A stretch of 64,000 bases of DNA from Liolophura sinensis (lineage: Eukaryota > Mollusca > Polyplacophora > Chitonida > Chitonidae): positions 12,302,163 through 12,366,162 of the forward strand of contig NC_088297.1 of the NCBI RefSeq assembly GCF_032854445.1. Direction: 5' to 3'. Below are positions 1-11,759 of the stretch, piece by piece (the stretch's first letter is position 1; every line of letters starts with the position of its first letter). The translations under genes and the position numbers were made by a program. The notes under the pieces are model-generated. The model made no database searches. It was not told the DNA's origin and saw nothing but the letters and a program-made list of their open reading frames with translations.

Positions 1-48
1 TCTCTGACCAAGGTCGGGATTGAACCCGCACCCTCCTAATAGTAAACC
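1..48 (-). repeat. Possible tRNA-like head of a second SINE family (cut by window edge)
   Basis: Read on the minus strand this edge contains GGTTCAATCCC, close to a pol III B-box. It resembles the tRNA-like head of the SINE at 16,060-16,405. The element continues outside the window, so the assignment is weak. Confidence 0.3.
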
Positions 49-99
49 TAATTTTTAAAAATGAATACACTCTACATAGATAATTTAAAAATGACAATA

Positions 100-103
<4 letters not shown>

Positions 104-188
<85 letters not shown>

Positions 189-246
189 ATATATATATAT
201 ATATAACACACACACACACACACACACCACACACACACACACACAC
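104..246. repeat. Compound (AT)n-(AC)n microsatellite
   Basis: Nearly pure AT dinucleotides run to about 205, with three phase slips, and are followed by AC dinucleotides to 246. Open frames across it are low-complexity artefacts. Confidence 0.95.
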
Positions 247-289
247 TGCAATTGCCACCAAGACACTAATCTGTAACAAAGGCTGTTGT

Positions 290-510
290 CTGAGTGATGC
301 TATAATTGTATTCTGTTGTTAAAACACAATATTATGTCATATTCAACATAATGTCCCGTTAGTCTAACAGAATCTTTATGTTCAATTAATAGAAAATGTG
401 TGTTATATTTAACAAAATCATCTGCTGCAACAACAGAATACATTCTAGCATCACTCAGATAAGGGAAGTTCTGTTAAATTTAACAGATTAATTTTTTGAG
501 TGTAGAAAAA
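290..510. mobile_element. MITE-like hairpin element
   Basis: Arms at 290-320 and 429-458 are inverted copies of each other, differing by one indel and one substitution over about 30 bases. Past the right arm lies an AT-rich stretch containing TTTAACAGATTAAT and ending GAGTGTAG. A related stretch occurs inverted at about 7,250. There is no coding capacity. The hairpin is seen directly; the transposon interpretation is inference, and termini and target duplications were not defined. Confidence 0.45.
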
Positions 511-1102
511 TTTAAAAAATGATACTCTGTATATGTTCTATATTATATACTCTAAACCTGTGGATGGGGTCACCCTCAGAACTTTAGAGAGGAGCGATTA
601 TTGAAGATTTCAAAAAAACTTGGATTTGGACGCATAGCAGCCGAGTGTCATGTAGTCGATACTCAGTCAAGTAAAGCATACATAGATTTGTTCATGTTAA
701 ACGATTCCTTTATAGATAAAAATCCCCGATGCACATTTGAATAATTTCGTATATATTAAATTGCAGATTTTTAACTTTAATATCCATTGTTGATCATTTA
801 AAATTGGTAAATATGCAAATAAATCGCGAGCCCCAATCAAATTTATGTCTTAATTTAAGGTTATACCAAGCTTAATGGGGCAAACTAATTAAGTACGATG
901 TACCCTCTCCCAAAAATAACAAAAAATAATTAACTTTAAACAGATGTTGTAAGGAAATTTATTGATGAATACTTAATTCCAAGACATAAGCAAATGACAG
1001 CAGAATGACAAAATTATTTTACACGTGCGTCTACTAATTATGTATATCGTATACCGTACATTTGCATTGTAATGGCTGATATGGCTGAGCACGTGTATAG
1101 CA
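511..1102. other. AT-rich spacer, nothing recognised
   Basis: No convincing exon, RNA gene or repeat was recognised here. Confidence 0.6.
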
Positions 1103-1350
1103 CCGGAGGACATCCGTGGCCCAGGAAGTTAGCGTGCCAGCGCGGCGCGCTGATCCAGAGGCCTCCCATCAATGCGATCGCCGTAAGTCCAGCTGATGCT
1201 GGCTTTGGGAGCCTTCCTCTTTGGCCTTACGTGATCAGATCTGCAGCAACCTGCAGATGGAGATGGGTTTTCTGAACCCGGCTTCCTCCCATGCACCATA
1301 ATGCTGGCCGCCGTTGTATAAGTGAAACACCAATCAAATAAATCAATAAA
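1103..1350 (+). mobile_element. SINE family I, diverged full-length copy
   Basis: A tRNA-like head (degenerate A-box TGGCCCAGGAAGTTAGCG) is followed by the family body and the tail CCATAATGCTGGCCGCCG, ATAAGTGAAA and CACCAATCAAATAAAT. Part of the tail (ATATTCTTGAGTACGGCG) is deleted. Divergence suggests an old copy. Confidence 0.8.
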
Positions 1351-3039
1351 ACAGGCATTTTGGAATAAAACACAAGACTATGTATGTAGAAGAAAATAGT
1401 TGGATGGAAAGGCATTCAATTCGGTTAACAAGTGTTAATAAATGTTAGTTACATTGTAGATCATAAAATCCTTCCAGTAGTATGCAAAAACGTTGTTCCC
1501 AAAATTAATGGCTATATTACACCCTGTAACCACGTGGACACTGCAAGAGTGACGTAAAACGCTTAAGCGTTAAACGTTACGTACTTCTGTGTGTGTGTTT
1601 TTTCCTTGAAATATCTTGAGAACGGTGTAAAACATCAGTCAAATAAAAAAGTACAAACAAGCAAGTAACTAAACAACTTCTGCGTTCCGGAAGTGAAAGT
1701 GCGGACATCTTTTCTTTTTCTTGTGGCTTTTTGGTAGGTTTGTTTCGTTCATCGGCCTTTTATTTTAGTAGGCATGGCTGAATCAGCAAGTCTCATAAGA
1801 ATAGGATATATTCCTCCGTAATCATAGGGTGTTTTGATGAAATCTGGCCTACATTTTCTAAATTTGTGGCATTTTAGGACATGTATGTAACTTAAAGCCA
1901 TACTTGGGCATGGCTAATCTGGAAACAAGTTGCAAAAGTACTGCGATTGTCTCCTTTGGTGTATGGGAGACACGTAGAGAAGCCTAGCATGTCTGCAGGG
2001 AATGTACCGCCGTGACGTCACAGGGTCAACAAAGGCTCGTAGTGGAGCAGATTTTCAGGTGCTTGATCACCACGTTTCTATAAGTTTTCTTCCTTTTTCG
2101 ATCGACGTTTAAGCGATCGGAATCGGATTCAGGGAACATAACAGCGTCTGTGCAGTTTGGAAAGTTCAGCATCTTGCAAGGTGCGCACAAAGCATATAAT
2201 ATGTATATAGGCATTATAATGAGATAAAGCTAACATTAGAACAAATTATTAAATTTGTCTTTATTTTGAAAAACCTTAAATTTCGAATTATATCAGTTAT
2301 ATCCACGAACCGTGCACAAGGACCTCGTCATCATGAACAGGTCACATGGACAGTCACGTTGCTAAGTATCTGCTCACAGTTGCTGACGGTCGTATTCGAC
2401 CTACACGCACCGAAAATGATATCTGATGAGGCGCTGTCAGATGCTCACGATTGTTAAGTTTTGTCAAACTTTTCGATAGAACCGCTACCCTGGAGGTCGA
2501 CAGCGTCGAATTTGTACACAGTTGCTTACGATCGCAAGTTGACCTACGCCCTGATTAAAACCATAAATAGTTATGAGCAGTATAAAGTATAGCTGAACAC
2601 ACCAAACACCAAAAGTATATCAAAAATGACTCATTTAGACATTTCCGTGAATAATGTTCTGTACATGCACTTTAAAAAGATTCAACTGAAATTACACCGC
2701 TGTACATTAAAAGGCAGTTCGTTAGAAAGAGCTGCACCTCGAATCCTAAAAGATTGACTGTACAATTCAGTAGGAGAAAACGGTACTTTCAAAAACTCAC
2801 GACTGGACGATCGTAATTGACTGTCTTGTCGATTTAACATTTAACATATTACATATATCGTTTAGACATTTAAACACAGATAAAACAGTTACACATCTCA
2901 ACCTAAAAGATAATGGAAACCAATGTCATTTCCTATATAAATCAGTAGAATCCAAAGTAGTGTAAACGTCTAACATAAATCGTGTCCGCTCTTTTCTGGA
3001 GTATTTCTGACATTGATAAATAAGACTCAGATTTTATCT
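1351..3039. other. Spacer, nothing recognised
   Basis: Open frames here are short, lack recognisable domains and show no exon structure I can support. Confidence 0.5.
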
Positions 3040-3790
3040 CCAAACAGAAAGACAATAGGCTAAATGTGTCAAAATAAAACTATTATAAAATGATTTTCTT
3101 GTATCAAATGGTAAAAGATTGTGTATTCTAATTAAAAGAAATAATTTTGATTTTATTTTAGTTACAAAGCATGTCAATATGATTTTCCCAATATAAGTTA
3201 CGTTGTACCATAATATCAAGCATTTTATGTTGTTCCTCATTTTCAAGAGGCACACCCCCCTCCCCCCCCTCCCCCCAAATTTAAAGTCAAACTTTACTTT
3301 AGGTAGATGGACTCTCTTTTGATGAGTTGTAACAATGGTACACGTAGTTTTGTCAGAATCAGTACACATTTTGTTACTTTTACACCATAAGTTTACAGCT
3401 TGTTAACCTTCATTGAGCTTTCACTATTTCATTCACTTTTTTCCAGTAGTACACAATGATGGTGCCGTCAGTAAATATATCACTATCACATTTCAGCGGT
3501 GTGCAAATGTAGATCATTTATATAAATTTAAAACATTATTGGTCCTAAAACAGAAGCCCGTGGTACACCCACCTCTATTGCCACTATCGCAGACTGGGAA
3601 TCACTTACATACACATGCTGCTTTCTGTCACTCAGATAAGAGTTCCCTTGATCGTAAGCGTTATCTGTTATACCATGCATATACCTAGTTTCTTCAATAA
3701 GAATTTGTAATTAACTAAATCAAACGCTTTCCGTAGGTCAAGAGGGACAATGTCACCACAATCAATTGACTTTGACCGAGATTCAATCAT
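3040..3790 (-). mobile_element. Degenerate non-LTR retrotransposon fragment (reverse transcriptase)
   Basis: Minus-strand translation shows broken pieces of a LINE reverse transcriptase. Motif A-like LDLRKAFDLVNY lies near 3,700-3,740. A GVPRASVLGPIMF segment near 3,540-3,575 matches the usual GVPQGS..GPLLF motif. A downstream segment (TRKSFYNSFILTHLAYC) resembles the region after the palm in CR1/L2-like elements. The pieces sit in different frames with stops between them, so this is a dead copy. The clade is not certain. Confidence 0.6.
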
Positions 3791-4422
3791 ATTTTCGACA
3801 GCGTAGGTAACACACTAAGGTATAGACAGTTGGACGATAAGAAAAGGCCATAAACTGTTCTAATGCAGCGGAATTCGCAAACATGCATTTTAACAGGTGA
3901 GCGTTTAAGTGCTAACAGTGATATCTCAAAATTTCCGGATGTTTGTTGTAATTCAGCTGATGCCTTGTGTGGGTTGGAGCTGTCAAGTAAGTGTCTCCTG
4001 GTGTCAGATATCTGCACATTTGTTTTGGACCATATCTTGGTTTGTACTAGACGTAGCCCAGCAATAAAGGGCTCAAAATAGTTATCAGACACTGAATATA
4101 ACATCAATTAACATTAATCTAATTATGTTTACACAATGTCATGGTCTGTGTCATCAAGTTTAAAATTTCTGTTTGCTCATCGTCACATAAGATAATGTTA
4201 TATAATTGGGAAAGGTTTAATTAGTGCATGGTCGTGATATTGTCTGTACACTCTACGTGTTCTGATGAGTACTTTGATGGGTTCGTGGCCGTGCTGTGTA
4301 AAATAGGGACAAAAATTACAGTTAAATGCAAATATGTACATTTTCTGCAGCGAAAACACAGACAGGCCAAATTACATCATCTCGATTAATCTGACGTGTT
4401 TCACAGGCCACCATTGACCTCT

Positions 4423-4691
4423 GGGGAGCCTTCGTGGCTCAGTTGGTTAGCGCACTAACATGGCGTAATGACCCAGGAGCGTCTCAGCATAGCGGTCACT
4501 GTGAGTTCAAGTCCAGCTCGTGCTACCTTCCTCCCCAGCCGTACACGGGAAGGTCTGCCAGCAACCTGGGGATGATCATGAGTTTCCCCCGGGCTCTGCC
4601 CGGTTTCCTCCCACCATAATGTTGGCCGCCGTTGTATAAGTGAAATATTCTTGAGTACGACGTAAAACACCAGTCAAATAAATTTATAAAT
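4423..4691 (+). mobile_element. SINE family I, full-length
   Basis: Head GGGGAGCCTTCGTGGCTCAG with A-box, B-box-like GAGTTCAAGTCC, the body, then CCACCATAATGTTGGCCGCC, AAATATTCTTGAGTACGACG and an AAAT-rich end. It has no coding role. Confidence 0.9.
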
Positions 4692-6402
4692 ATGATCTCT
4701 CAAAATCCCCGAATATTTCTTCCAGTTAAACTGATACCTCGTGCTATCGAGACTGTCATTTAAAGAGCCACATTAAGCTGTACAAGGCATGCATGGGGCT
4801 AAGTGGAGATCACCGATACTTTACCAACGACCTTTGAAAATAAATATGTGCCACCACTGAATGTTTTTTTTCTAGTTTTTCTCTGTACAAGGTATCTTTA
4901 CGAATTAAAAATTTGTAAACGCACACATCTCAAGACAAGAAAGAAAACTGTGTAACAAACTAGATCCGTGCCTTTGCCGGACAGTAAATGCACACTTTAC
5001 CAAATTTAAGCGCAGTGAACAGCATGGCTGTAGGCCACATTAAACCATAGCGTTTAATCTGACAATATATTATCTCAACCGAGAAACGATTCACAGCTAC
5101 GAGTACATACAATCTATACGGATTTTGCGCTCCCGAAGGGTAAATATGACATTGTTATTCATCGCTTACTGTGCATGTATATGTAAACATGTCAAGGGAT
5201 TTGTGATGTTTTAAAATGGTTTAATTTTTATTTAGAGGACAAAAGAGCAACCAGTTATTGTGAACTGTGTGACGCTGGGTTCAGTCTTGGAGCCATCGCT
5301 ATTTTAAAGCGACATAGTCGCCTAAAGTTTGGATTTTTAAGCAACCTCTAATTACAACGTCTTAGCGAAATTTTAAAGCTTGTTCATAAACTAAATCTCT
5401 CTCGCTGAAATAAAAAGATATTCACTGAGTACGTGGCTTGTACAAGCCCGGAGAAGTTCTTCCTTTATTCGAATTCAACACAAGGAGGGCGGGCCACTTT
5501 GCCGCCTTAATATTCAACCGGAAGGGCCAGAAGCATATGCGCAGCGTTCGGAAAGTTCCCCATGATGCCGAATATCGATCAGTCGACGTTTATGTAGATA
5601 CATACAGAGTACAGCAGATTAAACAGCATTGAGAAAAGGTTATAAACAATCTTCAGAAACATTTGCACCCACCTATCAAGCAGTAGTTTTGCGACACCTT
5701 CCTGCTTCGTGAGACCCTTTTCTTTCTTCAGTGTACCCTACCGCTCAAACTGATCACAAGTTACAACTCTACATTTGCGTGTCAACCTGTCGAGTTTTTT
5801 GGCCTATGCTGTCACGAACGAAGTCCTTCTTCTATGCGTGTAATCAGCTATATATCTTTGTTTACACATGAAGTTTACCGGGCACTGTGAGCGTGCTTCA
5901 TTTCCACTGAATTGACAGCGCCTCACTAAAATACCCTTTCAGAAGTTTCGATTTTCATTTTTTTTTTGTCTGTAAAAGCGCAAAAATACCTGATATTTGG
6001 GCGATCATGTCACTTTAACTTTATTCAAGTAGCTTTCCGGTGTAAATTGCACGCTCAGAAAGATTTTATCCAGTTGATGTCAAAGTCTTAGTGTATATCT
6101 AACGGACTACTTGAACATATGCGCAACTGCGTATAAAGCTTTTGCATAGTTTTAATGTGATTGTAAATTAAATGAGATGACGACACAGCATTTTGGGTAT
6201 TTCTAAACCAGTGATTTCAGTTAACACCACTGCATTTTTTAAACTAATTCTGCTTAAGCCATGGTGTTAGCGGGCGTGTAAATTGCTACTATTTATGCGC
6301 TTACATGAACAGTTAGATAAAAACCCTGACTGACAAGAGGCCATATTTCACCAGTTACAAGTGACCATTTGCCAACTATGACAAAGTCTTCACTGCTCTG
6401 GT
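4692..6402. other. Spacer, nothing recognised
   Basis: A short open frame at 5,438-5,632 has no recognisable domain. No repeat or RNA gene was recognised. Confidence 0.5.
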
Positions 6403-6414
6403 TTTACTCTCTAT

Positions 6415-6662
6415 TTATTTATTTATTTGATTGGTGTTTTACGCCGTAATCAAGAATATTTCACTTATACGACGGCGGCCAGCATTATGGTGGGAGGAAA
6501 GCGGGCAGAGCCCGGGGAAAACCCACGACCACCCGCAGGTTGCTGTCAGACCTTCTCACATACGGACGGAGAAAAAGCCAGCATGAGCTGGACTTGAACT
6601 CACATTGGACTTGAACTCACATTGCGACCGCATTGGTGAGAGACTCCTGGGTCATTACGCTG
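6415..6662 (-). mobile_element. SINE family I with target duplication
   Basis: The element is inverted, beginning with ATTTATTTATTTGATTGG on the plus strand. It is flanked by TTTACTCTCTAT at 6,403-6,414 and 6,663-6,674, a 12-bp target-site duplication. Inside, GGACTTGAACTCACATT is duplicated in tandem. The head is truncated inside the A-box region. Confidence 0.9.
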
Positions 6663-7249
6663 TTTACTCTCTATGCTATACGTCTTTAATTACATTTAAA
6701 AGTCTGGCTTGCAGCCATGAAATCATGATACATGTACCTGGGTTTAGAAATAGGCCATGTAGAATATAACAGTGTAGTCATAGACGTGAGAGTATACAGA
6801 AGACAGATATCAAGTGTATGATTTACAAATCACTCATATAATGCACAACAGATCGCATTGGTAATCTCTTGACAACAATGCTGGACAGTCAATGTGAACA
6901 TAAATGATGTGCTAAAGTCAGTGCCATTCAAGACGCCGTGCAAAACCGTAGCTAAACATTTTTTTTTTTTTGATTTTGTGATACATCAGAAAAAGTTATT
7001 AAATTATGATGATATACGCGTTTTCGGACCACAACGGAGTGATGTGATTCTGCGTCAGGATTTCCCTTATATACAGAATATTTTGGAAATAGTCATTTTC
7101 TGTACAATTATGTGAGATGAGCTACATGCCTAATTATTTATTTATTATTATTATTGCCTAAAGCTGTGTGTTTTTTTACTTCTACCTCGCATGCCATGAA
7201 CAAATGGTTATATATAGAATACCACGGTTCAAATCCTTAGTTGGGTACT

Positions 7250-7430
7250 CCTACACTCTAAAACCTAATCTGTTAAAATGTACAGAATGTTATGTTTTCT
7301 GAACATTACTAGTATAGATAATATCACTCCTAGATAATATTATGTTTTGAACCACACAACACCGTGTCTCACCGGCAAAGGTACTTCAAATAACAGAATA
7401 CCCGAGTCATAAATATGGCACCATAATATA
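7250..7430 (-). mobile_element. Possible second MITE-like element
   Basis: It begins CTACACTCTAAAACCTAATC, which inverted resembles the end of the element at 290-510 (TTAACAGATTA..GAGTGTAG), and it contains AACAGAATAC. The match is partial and the other end was not found. Confidence 0.25.
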
Positions 7431-7441
7431 TAGTTTGTATA

Positions 7442-7709
7442 AGGGGCCTTCGTGACCTAGTGGTTAGCGTGCAAGTGCATCGCGATGACGGAAGGGCTTC
7501 TCGTTAATGCGGTTGTAGGAGTTCAAATCCGGTTCATGCTGGCTTCCTTTCCTGTAGTACGTTTGAATGTCTGTCAGTAAACTTGGATGGTCGTGGGTTT
7601 CCCCCGGGCTCTGTCCGTTTTCGCCCCTTACAGAACTGAATGCGGTGGTATATGTAAGATATTCTTGAGTACGGTGTAAAACACTAATCATAAATTAATA
7701 AATAGTTTG
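7442..7709 (+). mobile_element. SINE family I, diverged
   Basis: Head GGGGCCTTCGTGACCTAGTG and B-box-like GGAGTTCAAATCC, then tail ATATTCTTGAGTACGGTG and an A-rich end. Several substitutions from the other copies suggest age. Confidence 0.85.
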
Positions 7710-8095
7710 TATCATGAACAGTAAGATGATCTGTTTTGTCATCAATCAGAAGACAATTTTTGTTACTTTCAGAAATTTAATTTAGAGAAAGCAGAGACTT
7801 TATTATCGGCCAGTACAGGACGGGTATATCGGTCATTCAAGTCAATAAATATGACTAAGTGCATTTCGATGACATTATCAACGGAGAGTGACGCGAAAAG
7901 CGTGTAAATAAAACATCCTGGCCAAACTGAATGTCTGTAATTCGGAGAACAACCAGCTGTTCCTTCTTAGGACTGATTGCTCCAATGGGGTTTATATGCC
8001 GACGGTCATGGGTGCCTGTAGTCAACCATCGACATTTTCCAGGTATTGACAAACCTCTTGACATCAAACCACAGCGAGAGCTGGATTTGACCACG

Positions 8096-8575
8096 CAACC
8101 TTACTTGTCAAAAACCTGATATTAGCAACAAATCATCGCCTGAAGAATCACTGCTCGCTTTGCCTCGCGAACAAGCAACCTCACTTGCCAAAAACCTGAG
8201 AGTAGCAGCAAATCAGCGCCTGAAAAATCGGTGCTCACTTTGCCGTACGAACACGCAACCTCACTTGCCAAAAACCTGATAGTAGCAGCAAATCAGCGCC
8301 TGAAAAATCGGTACTCGCTTTGCCTTACGAACACGCAACCTCACTTGCCAAAAACCTGAGAGTAGCAGCAAATCAGCGCCTGAAAAATCGGTACTCGCTT
8401 TGCCTTACGAACACGCAACCTCACTTGCCAAAAACCTGTCAGTAGCAGCAAATCAGCGCCAGAAAAATCGGTGCTCGCTTTGCCTTACGAACACGCAACC
8501 TCACTTGCCAAAAACCTCATAGCAGCAGCAAATCAGCGCCTGAAAAACCAGTGCTCGCTTTGCCTTACGACGAAA
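8096..8575. repeat. 80-bp tandem repeat, about six copies
   Basis: The anchor CAACCTCACTTGCC recurs at 8,176, 8,256, 8,336, 8,416 and 8,496, an exact 80-bp period, with a diverged first copy at 8,096. Each unit contains AAAAACCTG, AGCAGCAAATCAGCGCC and CTCGCTTTGCC. Unit length is not a multiple of three and no long frame crosses it, so it is noncoding. Confidence 0.9.
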
Positions 8576-8830
8576 GCATTCTAAGGGTAATCCGGGTATT
8601 GCGAACAATGATGGATGGGAACGTTTGGTTTACAACGCCCCTTAAAAATAAAGTGATGCATGGTAAATGTTTGATATTGAACACAATAATCGCTATGGGT
8701 ATAATTCCAGCATTAGAAAAGTTCTGCCCACTGGTGTACTGAAATATTCTCAGTTCATGGTTTGGCGCTTTTGTTTGAAAATAATCCATTCCGTACAGTT
8801 TCTGTAAAATGGGTACCTTGACAGTAAAAG

Positions 8831-8985
8831 AGTTTATTTATTGACCTTTAACTGGTGTTTTACACCGTCCGCAATAATGTTTCACGTAAATGCGACAGCA
8901 GCAATCCTTCTGCGGAAACCAGACTAAGCCCGGTGGAAACCCTCGGCAATCCGCAGGCTGTTGACAGAGCTTCTCTGAAAGGCGA
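8831..8985 (-). mobile_element. SINE family I fragment, strongly diverged
   Basis: The inverted tail (GGTGTTTTACACCG) and part of the body (GGAAACC, CCGCAGGCTGTTG) are recognisable. The head is lost. Confidence 0.6.
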
Positions 8986-8989
8986 AGAG

Positions 8990-11377
8990 GGCTACGGAAA
9001 GGTGGGCGCCAAAATTTTTAGCATATAAAGCAAAATTGTAAATCTGATATTGTATACATTTATGCTTTGCGAGCTTCGTCATGCATCGGTTAAAAGGCCG
9101 TTGTGAAAATGGATTGTTGTCTTAGGGGTGATATTACTCATTATATAACAGTTATTATCGTGGAATTTTCCGCGCCAGTGATACAGCGAATGTAATTAAC
9201 ATGAGTCTGACAGTGAAAACGTAAGCAGATTGAACAATAAGAACAGTACTGACTGGGATGTGGTTTTCTGGTTTTGAAAATGACCAGTACACTAAACTTC
9301 ATGAACACGAGATATCTGCTTTGAAATCAGACTTGTGTTTTATAGGATGTCAACATAGAAACTTAAAGAAAATGAATTTAATGGGATGTATAGTGTTAAA
9401 TTAAACACTTTTAACATGTTGCATATTCCGGAGTGTGGAAAGGTAGATGGAACAGCTGTACAGGCCTCCCCATAAGCCCAGTAATTCCTGTGTCTGAGGC
9501 TTGGAAAACTGTTGATGTACATTTTCCGTGAACATGTCTAACGCTTACATGTAAACCAGGAGAATATTTACTAGGCTTTAATTTCTTGATTTTAAAAAGA
9601 AGTTAATTAAACCTCGTTTTTCACCAAAAAAAAAATGTCAAAAATCATATGAAAATTGATAATATTGGTAATATTTCTTTTCTTTGTAAACTTTTACATG
9701 TATTTACAAATAAAGTGGAACACTTACTGTCCGCTCATTTTACTGTATTTTACCCGGAAAAAAAATTCAACAAAGATTGCACATTTAAAGTTCTACTTTG
9801 TTGCGCATGTAAGCAAAACATCAATTTAAAAAAAAATTGTCTCTAAACCTGTCTATATAAACAAAGGAAACGGACCATATAGTCAACAGTTGTGGATGAA
9901 TTTAAGAGGCTTTTACAACAGACAACTACATTTGTGCAAGGATTGTAAATTTTGTTATTTTTCAAAATGTGGCCATTTAAAATTGCTTTAAAAGAACGGA
10001 ACACGTTTATACAAACTATACTTTAAATGTAAGAGCTGTGCTTAACGATAGAAGAATACCTAAATTTTCTGCCAGTAGTGCCTGTTAATAGAGTATTTAA
10101 CAGTTAACCATCGAAGGCTTAGAAGTCTCCTTTAGGCTGCTATTTTAACAGATTACATTCGTCATTGTGCTTAGTTTAGCCCAGTGGCGCTGACAGGCCC
10201 GACACATTCTGGCAGCCTACAGCCACACATGTAGGCATGATTTTGCCCTCTAGTACGTCCCAGATTCGTACGTATTGAGATGAGAATAGAGATTGAGGCT
10301 AATCGTTAATTCTTAAGGTTTTAGGAGTAAAACCTTAAGCACAGTGACGTCACAGCGAATATTCAAGAGAAGGAAAAGAAGCTTTTCACTGGACCAGCCT
10401 AAAACATGTCGGGACTTTCAGTGTGCCTCGATTTGGTGGATTTTGTAGAAAATGTTTAAAAACGTTTTTCCTTCTTACGAAAACTTAAAAAAATATCTAG
10501 AAAAAAAAAAAAGAATTTGAACACAGGATTATACCTCTTTTACTTAAGGTACGGGTTGTATAAATGTGTTCTTGTTTCATAGCATCTCCGTTAGTAGCTG
10601 TCCGATCATACTTGTTTTATACATTTCCATCTGTTTTAATATATACTGAATGCTCATGTTCTATCAAAAACCATTTTATTTACCACCTTTTGAGCATGTT
10701 ATTTATCCCCCCCCCGGATCTACTGCTTGTCATGCTCAGCTTTTTAGGGTAAGTCTAATTTCGATATTAAATCTACTAATTAGGCAGTTACGTTTTTTTT
10801 TACCCCTCGACCAGTATTGACATAGGGGTATTGTAGCCGTCGGTGTCCGGGCGTCCGTCAGTCTGTCCACTTTCTTCATTGCACCCTGTCTGGTGTTAAT
10901 ACTTTACACTACGTTCACCAAACTTGACTGTCTGCATTTTCCCAGTGCGAATCCCATTTCTTGAACATTTGAATTAAAAGTAATACTCCAGCGATTTCAT
11001 ATGTCATTAAAAACGAAATTGAGATATATAAGGTAAATATGTGAACAAAAATGGTGAAGTGAAACAATTTTCCAACGTTAAGACTAATGGTTCGGAAATG
11101 TGTTACCTACGGTCTTTCGGCATGCATCACACATAAGATCCAAACGTCAGAAAAAAGGGTGACGTTATTGAGAGATATTGTCTACGTATATAACACGAAT
11201 AGTCATAAGAATAACAAGATTAAGCTATGCGACGTTAGACCTATACAACACCGAATATGGCCTAAAAAATTATTTTTATCAATGTACAGCCAGTTGGAAA
11301 AGAGAGTTATATGCACGATGAACAAAATCTAAGCACGAATCGGTAGGTTTCTGTACCAACTACAGATCTGATAGAAC
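8990..11377. other. AT-rich spacer, possible repeat remnant
   Basis: No gene was recognised. Near 10,810-10,870 the stretch CGTCGGTGTCCGGGCGTCCG looks like part of a dispersed repeat, but I cannot define its limits. A-rich and T-rich runs occur at 9,627, 10,501 and 10,793. Confidence 0.4.
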
Positions 11378-11461
11378 TTCTTTTATTCATCTGATTTGTA
11401 TTTCACGCCGTAATCAACGCGGCCAGCATTATGGCAGGAGAAAACCGGACAGAGCCCGGGT
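11378..11461 (-). mobile_element. SINE family I, 3'-tail fragment
   Basis: The inverted tail includes TTTCACGCCGTAATCA, GCGGCCAGCATTATGG and CGGACAGAGCCCGGG. It stops at that point without the head. Confidence 0.7.
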
Positions 11462-11759
11462 GATAGAAAACACCTCTCATAATATACCACACTGTTATAA
11501 TTGGATGGTATCTGTGTCATGTATGACGCGCATGCGCGCCAGTTCGTGAATCTCCGTCCGCTCCCGAAGAGACTATAAATGGCGGAGCGCCGGAGTAAAC
11601 GATGGTGTTCATGGATTTTGAACATTTCCTTCCAGTGATGTGCTGGATGATGTGATGGATACATCATCCGCACCAGGAAGATCGTCCAGCCGATCCCCAA
11701 GGAAGGGTCGTCCTCGGTCGAATCATAAAGATAAATCTCCTATACGCCTCCCTTCACAA

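Noticed and set aside
7855-8119. Opposed open frames of 79 and 62 residues
   Set aside because: The minus frame looks somewhat protein-like, but I recognise no family and there is no exon context; not enough to call a gene.
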